Of a stretch of DNA of 64,000 nucleotides, positions 60,064 to 64,000 are shown in pieces (within the stretch, counting starts at the first letter, position 1; each line of letters begins with the position of its first letter). The position numbers were made by a program, and so were the translations under genes. The DNA is from Roseinatronobacter monicus. GTDB taxonomy: Bacteria > Pseudomonadota > Alphaproteobacteria > Rhodobacterales > Rhodobacteraceae. The notes below the pieces were generated by a model. It worked only from the letters and a program-made list of their open reading frames with translations, was not told the DNA's origin and did no database searches. The stretch is taken from contig NZ_VFPT01000003.1 of assembly GCF_006716865.1 (NCBI RefSeq), forward strand, positions 62,001 through 126,000. The letters run 5' to 3'.

Positions 60064-60558
60064 CCAGTGGGTGGAGCAAACGACTATAGAAACCCTGATA
60101 TCTGCTCCATCGACTACCCATGGCTCATCGCTCCACGCCACTCGAATGGGCGCTCTGGAATAAAGCTGTTTAGCTAGCGCAACATTTGCAGGGCTGCGAA
60201 TCATATTTGTTGCAACAAAACCAACTCTCTGCGTTCCACGGACAACAGCGCGAGCCGCTTGATAGAACCAATACGTCACTAGGTTAACTGCGGGTGCGTC
60301 GTCCGGAAGGATTGCTCGAAGCGCTTGAGTGTATTCTTCGCCGAGTCGGTCCAACATCCACTTGGCCCCGAGGAAGGGCGGGTTACCAACAATTGCGTCC
60401 GCAACTGGCCACTCGGCCAGCGTGCCGTCCGGGTTCAGCAGGGCGTCGCGGTTCTGGATACTGCCCAACTTGCGCAGGATCGGGTTCTTCGCTGCCTCGA
60501 ATCCGTTGCGGCGCATCCACTGAATTTCACCAATCCAGACCGACACGCGGGCCAGTTC
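60064..60558 (-). pseudogene. Class I DNA methyltransferase, middle piece
   Basis: Reads ELARVSVWIGEIQWMRRNGFEAAKNPIL, then ADAIVGNPPFLGAKWMLDRLGEEY (the NPPF catalytic motif of adenine methyltransferases), FYQAARAVVRGTQRVGFVATNMIRSP and AWSDEPWVVDGADIRVSIVVCSTHW. It joins in frame to the pieces on either side when IS21 and ISAs1 are removed. The stretch 60061-60300 is AT-rich like the adjoining part of the C-terminal piece. Confidence 0.88.
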
Positions 60559-60724
60559 GTGCGTATTCCGGGGTCATCCGGCCAGTGATTCCGAAAGTAT
60601 CCGGCCACCCATTCCGATTTTATCCGGCCACTGATTCCGGAGCATCCGGCCACCCTGTGATGTGATGCTGCGAGGCAATCTGTAACTGGCTACCGTCTGG
60701 CTTTTTAGTCTGGAAGGAAGCCCG

Positions 60725-62254
60725 ATGAAGAGATTGCCAATGCGGAAGATACGAGATGTTTTGCGGCTATCAGCCGAGGGTCTTTCGACCCGTAAAATTG
60801 GTGTCAGCCTGACGATTGGGCGGACAACGGTTAAGGCCTATCTGGATCGCGCTGCCGAGGTTGATCTGAGCTGGCCGCTACCACCAGAGATGTCTGACAC
60901 CGACCTTGAGCGCCTGATTTACCCACGCACGGCGCGTGATATTGCGAACCGCGCGACCGAGCCTAACTGGCCCTGCATTCACCGCGAGTTGCGCCGCAAG
61001 GGCGTGACGTTGATGCTGTTGTGGGAAGAATATCGCGCTGATCATCCTGATGGGTATGGATACTCCCGGTTTTGCGAACTTTACACACGCTGGGAAGGCA
61101 AGCTGTCGCCGGTGATGCGACAGCGCCATCCTGCAGGTGAGCGCCTGTTCGTCGATTATGCCGGCCATACGATCGATGTGATTGACCCCGAGACCGGGGA
61201 GGTGCGCACGGCACAGGTGTTTGTCGCTGTTCTGGGGGCATCGAACTATACATTTGTCGAGGCGACCTGGACGCAATCCCTACCGGATTGGATCGCAAGC
61301 CATGTCCGCGCTTTGGATTTCTTCGGTGGTGTGACCGCCCAGATCGTCTCGGACAATTTGAAGGCAGGGGTCACCAAGGCGTGCTTTTACGACCCCGTAA
61401 TCAACCGGACTTACGCAGATATGGCCGCGCATTACGACACGGCCGTTGTCCCGGCGAGGCCATATAAGCCCAAAGATAAGGCGAAGGCAGAGGGTGGGGT
61501 ATTGCTGGCTGAACGCTGGATACTGGCACGGCTGCGCAACCGCCAGTTCTTCAGCCTTGCTGAGTTGAACGCGGCCATCAAGCCGTTGCTTGACAGGCTC
61601 AACGACAAGGTCTCTCGCCATCTGGGTGCCAGCCGCAGACAGCTTTTTGAACAGCTGGACAAACCCGCCCTGAAGTCGCTGCCGGTAGCATCGTATGTTT
61701 ATGCTGAATGGAAGAAGTGCCGCGCCGGGTTCGATTACCACGTCGCGATCGACAAGCATTATTACTCCGTGCCCTATCAGCTGCTGAAGAAAGAGCTGTG
61801 GGCGCGGATCACAGGCCGCACCATCGAAGTCTTCCATCTCGGGCAGCGTGTCGCCTCTCATGTCAGGACGTCCAGCAACGGGAAGCACTCTACGCTGCGC
61901 GATCACATGCCAGCGCACCACCAATTCCGCGATGACTGGACGCCAGAGCGTATCAAAGCACGTGCGGCTCGCGTTGGGCCAAACGTGGCCATCTTCGTTG
62001 AGGTCGTGATGCGCGAGCGCAAGCACCCGGAACAGGGCTATCGCACCTGCCTTGGGGTGATCCGGCTGGCCGACAAGTTTGGCCGCGACCGACTTGATGC
62101 GGCCTGTCGCCGTGCGCTCGAAATCAACGCCAGATCCTATTCGTCACTCCTGTCCATTCTCAAGAATGGGCTTGAGAGCAGGCCCCGCACCCGCGCCACG
62201 GACGAGCCTGCCATCACCCACCCCAATATCCGTGGCGCCGATTACTTCCATTGA
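60725..62254 (+). CDS. istA: IS21 transposase IstA
   Basis: 509 aa. HTH at the N-terminus (IRDVLRLSAEGLSTRKIGVSLTIGRTTVKAYLDRA). DDE core: GERLFVDYAGHTIDVIDPETGEV, DFFGGVTAQIVSDNLKAGVTKACFYDPVINRTYADMAAHYDTAVVPARPYKPKDKAKAEGGVLLAERWI. C-terminal DDE-linked domain is complete. Intact; the stop is followed by istB after a short gap. Confidence 0.95.
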   Translation: MKRLPMRKIRDVLRLSAEGLSTRKIGVSLTIGRTTVKAYLDRAAEVDLSWPLPPEMSDTDLERLIYPRTARDIANRATEPNWPCIHRELRRKGVTLMLLWEEYRADHPDGYGYSRFCELYTRWEGKLSPVMRQRHPAGERLFVDYAGHTIDVIDPETGEVRTAQVFVAVLGASNYTFVEATWTQSLPDWIASHVRALDFFGGVTAQIVSDNLKAGVTKACFYDPVINRTYADMAAHYDTAVVPARPYKPKDKAKAEGGVLLAERWILARLRNRQFFSLAELNAAIKPLLDRLNDKVSRHLGASRRQLFEQLDKPALKSLPVASYVYAEWKKCRAGFDYHVAIDKHYYSVPYQLLKKELWARITGRTIEVFHLGQRVASHVRTSSNGKHSTLRDHMPAHHQFRDDWTPERIKARAARVGPNVAIFVEVVMRERKHPEQGYRTCLGVIRLADKFGRDRLDAACRRALEINARSYSSLLSILKNGLESRPRTRATDEPAITHPNIRGADYFH

Positions 62255-62265
62255 AAGGAACACAA

Positions 62266-63023
62266 TGCTCGACCATCCAACCCTTCATCACCTTAAAGCC
62301 CTCAGGCTGGACGGCATGGCCGAAGCCTTTGCCGAACTGCAGATGCAAGATGCAACTGCCGATCTCGGCCATGCTGAATGGCTTGGCTTGCTCGTTGACC
62401 GTGAGGTCGCAAGCCGAGAAACAAAGAGGTTTGAGGCTCGCATGCGGACTGCCAGGCTGCGCCATGTTGGCGCCAGCCCAGAAGATGTTGATTACCGCGC
62501 ACGCCGTGGCCTCGACAAAGCGCTGTTCCAAAGCCTGCTCACAGGCAGATGGATCACCGACAAGCGTAATCTGATCATCACGGGCCCCTGTGGCGTCGGC
62601 AAGACCTGGCTTGGCTGCGCACTGGCCCAGGCAGCCTGTCGTGACGGCGTGACTGTGGTCTACAAACGGATGCCGCGCCTCTTCGAGGAATTGGAGCTGT
62701 CCCATGGTGACGGACGCTTCCCCCGCTTGTTCCGCAGCATCACGAAGGCGCAATTGCTGATCTTGGACGACTGGGGACCGGACAGGCTGACATCACCGCA
62801 ACGCCGCGATCTCATGGAGATCGTCGAAGAGCGTTACGGGCGCGGCTCAACGATGATCACAAGCCAATTACCCATCAAAGCCTGGCATGACGTCATCGGC
62901 GAACCCACATTCGCCGATGCCATCCTCGATCGCATCGTTCACAACGCCTACCGTCTCGAACTCGAGGGCCAATCCATGCGCAAGACCATCACCAAAATGG
63001 GTGACGAAACCCCTCAGGACTGA
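62266..63023 (+). CDS. istB: IS21 helper ATPase IstB
   Basis: About 252 aa from the ATG at 62266 (MLDHPTLHHLKALRLDGMAEAFAE) with AAAGGAA upstream; earlier in-frame codons overlap istA. AAA+/DnaC-like: Walker A ITGPCGVGKTWLGCALAQAA, Walker B QLLILDDWGPDRL, sensor region MITSQLPIKAWHDVIGEPTFADAILDRIVHNAYRLELEG. Regulates target choice and activates IstA. Intact. Confidence 0.95.
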
Positions 63024-63131
63024 TAACCAAAACACGCTGCCTCACGGCAACGCGTCACAGGTGGCCGGATACCCCGGAACAGGTGGCCGGATGTTGTCGG
63101 AATGGGTGGCCGGATCCGCCGGAATACGCAC

Positions 63132-64000
63132 CAGTTCGGCGGCGTAGGGGTTCAATTCGATGCCCTTCACGGCCTCTGGCCCGACACGCGGCATTTCGCG
63201 TTGCAGGCCAAGGGCTTCAGCTTCGAGGTTCACGCGGTGTTCAGTATCCTTGAGCGCGAGCAGCGCAAGATAGAGGAAGTTGCCCGATCCGCAGGCCGGG
63301 TCCAGAACGCGAAACCCCGCCAGCCGGTCGAGGAAGCCCGAGAAGATCGCGCGCGCCTCTGCCTCTGCCTTGGTCGCTGTCGCCTTCGCCTTGGCCTTGC
63401 GGGCGCGGTCGAGTGCGGCCTCGATCTTGCCCTTCGCCTCGGCCCATTCCGCCATAAGCGGGTCCACGATCACCGGCCCGACGATCTGCATGATCTTGTC
63501 GCGGTCGGTGTAATGCGCGCCAAGCTGGCTGCGCTTGTCGGGGTCAAGCCCGCGCTCGAACAGGGTGCCGAGGATGGAGGGGTCGATTTCGGACCAGTCC
63601 AGCATCGAGGCGCGGATCAGGTCGTCCAAATCCTGCCAATCCAGCGGCAGGGCGGCGTCACTGTCGAACAGGCCGCCGTTGAACCATTCGACCTGCTCAA
63701 ACCCGACCATGCCGCCCGACTGCATCGCGGCGAACAGGCTGCTGGCGAGCGCGGCGAAGCCTTCGGGCTTCTGCCGACCGGCCTTGATCATCCGCGCAAA
63801 CATCTTGTCGGGCAGAAGGCCCACATCCTCGGCGAACATGCAAAAGATCAGCCGATTGACGAAATGGGCGACCTCCTCGGCATCATGGCCGCGCAGGCGT
63901 AGGCGCAGCGCGAGGTTCGCGAAATGCGCGGCGGCGTCCTCGGTCAGGCTCTGGCGGGTCTTGCTCGGGCGGAGCTTCTCCGGGTCGGTGAAGGCCGCGC
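63132..64000 (-). pseudogene. Class I DNA methyltransferase, N-terminal piece, runs off window
   Basis: The frame is open to the right edge, so the start is outside. It reads MFAEDVGLLPDKMFARMI, then GGLFDSDAALPLDWQDLDDLIRASMLDWSEIDPSILGTLFERGLDPDKRSQLGAHYTDRDKIMQIVGPVIV, and motif I VLDPACGSGNFLYLALLALKDTEHRV, KGIELNPYAAEL. This is the MmeI/COG1002-type class I DNA methyltransferase found in type IIG/IIL restriction and related defence systems. It is broken at GAACTG by IS21. With the two other pieces it heads the operon that continues to DUF5677 and Mrr. Confidence 0.87.

Larger units (their letters stand above)
60559..63131 (+). mobile_element. IS21-family element with multiple terminal repeats
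   Basis: The ends GTGCGTATTCCGG and CCGGAATACGCAC are perfect inverted repeats, flanked by CAGTTC on both sides (60553-60558 and 63132-63137). Inside each end are further copies of ATCCGGCCA..GATTCCG-type repeats (four on the left, three on the right), as usual for IS21 transposase binding. Carries istA and istB. Length 2573 bp. Confidence 0.94.

Noticed and set aside
60559..60660. Array of regularly spaced ATCCGGCCA repeats suggesting a CRISPR or iteron array.
   Set aside because: They are the multiple terminal repeats of the IS21 element and occur inverted at its other end.
1..64000. tRNA, rRNA, riboswitch and CRISPR loci.
   Set aside because: I looked for CCA-ending cloverleaf sequences, rRNA cores and regularly spaced repeats and recognised none; a covariance-model search would be needed to exclude tRNAs formally.

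Overview
The window looks like part of a repABC-type plasmid (or chromid) from a Rhodobacteraceae/Roseobacter-group alphaproteobacterium. The evidence is an intact minus-strand repA-repB-repC replication and partition locus, GC-rich backbone genes typical of that group (a large ParB-like protein, an RHE_PE00001/DUF1612-like regulator, small conserved plasmid proteins), and a VirB-type type IV secretion operon. No rRNA, tRNA or CRISPR array was seen.

Layout. 1-8.8 kb is a pile of insertion elements: an IS256 end inserted in an IS66 element, which is inserted in a second IS66 element, itself cut by a truncated recombinase-in-trio (RIT) element; then an IS91-family element with its own tyrosine recombinase. 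9.2-19.9 kb is plasmid backbone: a 54-aa membrane protein, a 156-aa unknown, a 732-aa ParB-like protein, repCBA with three parS-like palindromes and a likely antisense ctRNA, a serine recombinase, a DUF1612-like HTH protein and a PlsC-like acyltransferase. 19.9-30.5 kb is a nested transposon block: an ISL3 element, then an IS91 element interrupted by an IS66 element (itself interrupted by a serine-recombinase element) and by an IS1634-family element, ending in an ISL3 remnant. Target duplications let the order be read.

30.5-38.9 kb is a cargo or defence-like region: an AT-rich gene joining a P-loop/STAND-like NTPase to a class III nucleotide-cyclase-like domain; an IS5 remnant; a two-gene HNH nuclease / methyltransferase-HNH operon; small proteins; and two endonuclease/exonuclease/phosphatase (EEP) family proteins, one cytosolic and one exported. 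39.3-42 kb holds conserved plasmid proteins. 42.4-54.1 kb is the conjugation-type T4SS: virB1, B2, B3, B4, a VirB7-like lipoprotein, a VirB5-like protein carrying a transglycosylase domain, virB5, B8, B9, B10, B11, a secreted unknown, virB6 and a DUF2726-like protein. No virD4 or relaxase is present here.

54.2-64 kb begins with two toxin-antitoxin pairs (AbrB-type antitoxin/PIN toxin and RelB-like antitoxin/ParE-like toxin). A second defence-type operon follows on the minus strand: a large class I DNA methyltransferase, a DUF5677-like protein and an Mrr-like restriction endonuclease. The methyltransferase is split by an ISAs1 and an IS21 element. Both insertions have clean target duplications, and removing them in silico restores the reading frame. 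The best candidates for something undescribed are the NTPase-cyclase fusion and the HNH/methyltransferase-HNH pair. The most striking non-coding signal is a hairpin conserved by compensatory changes at the 3' end of both IS91 copies.
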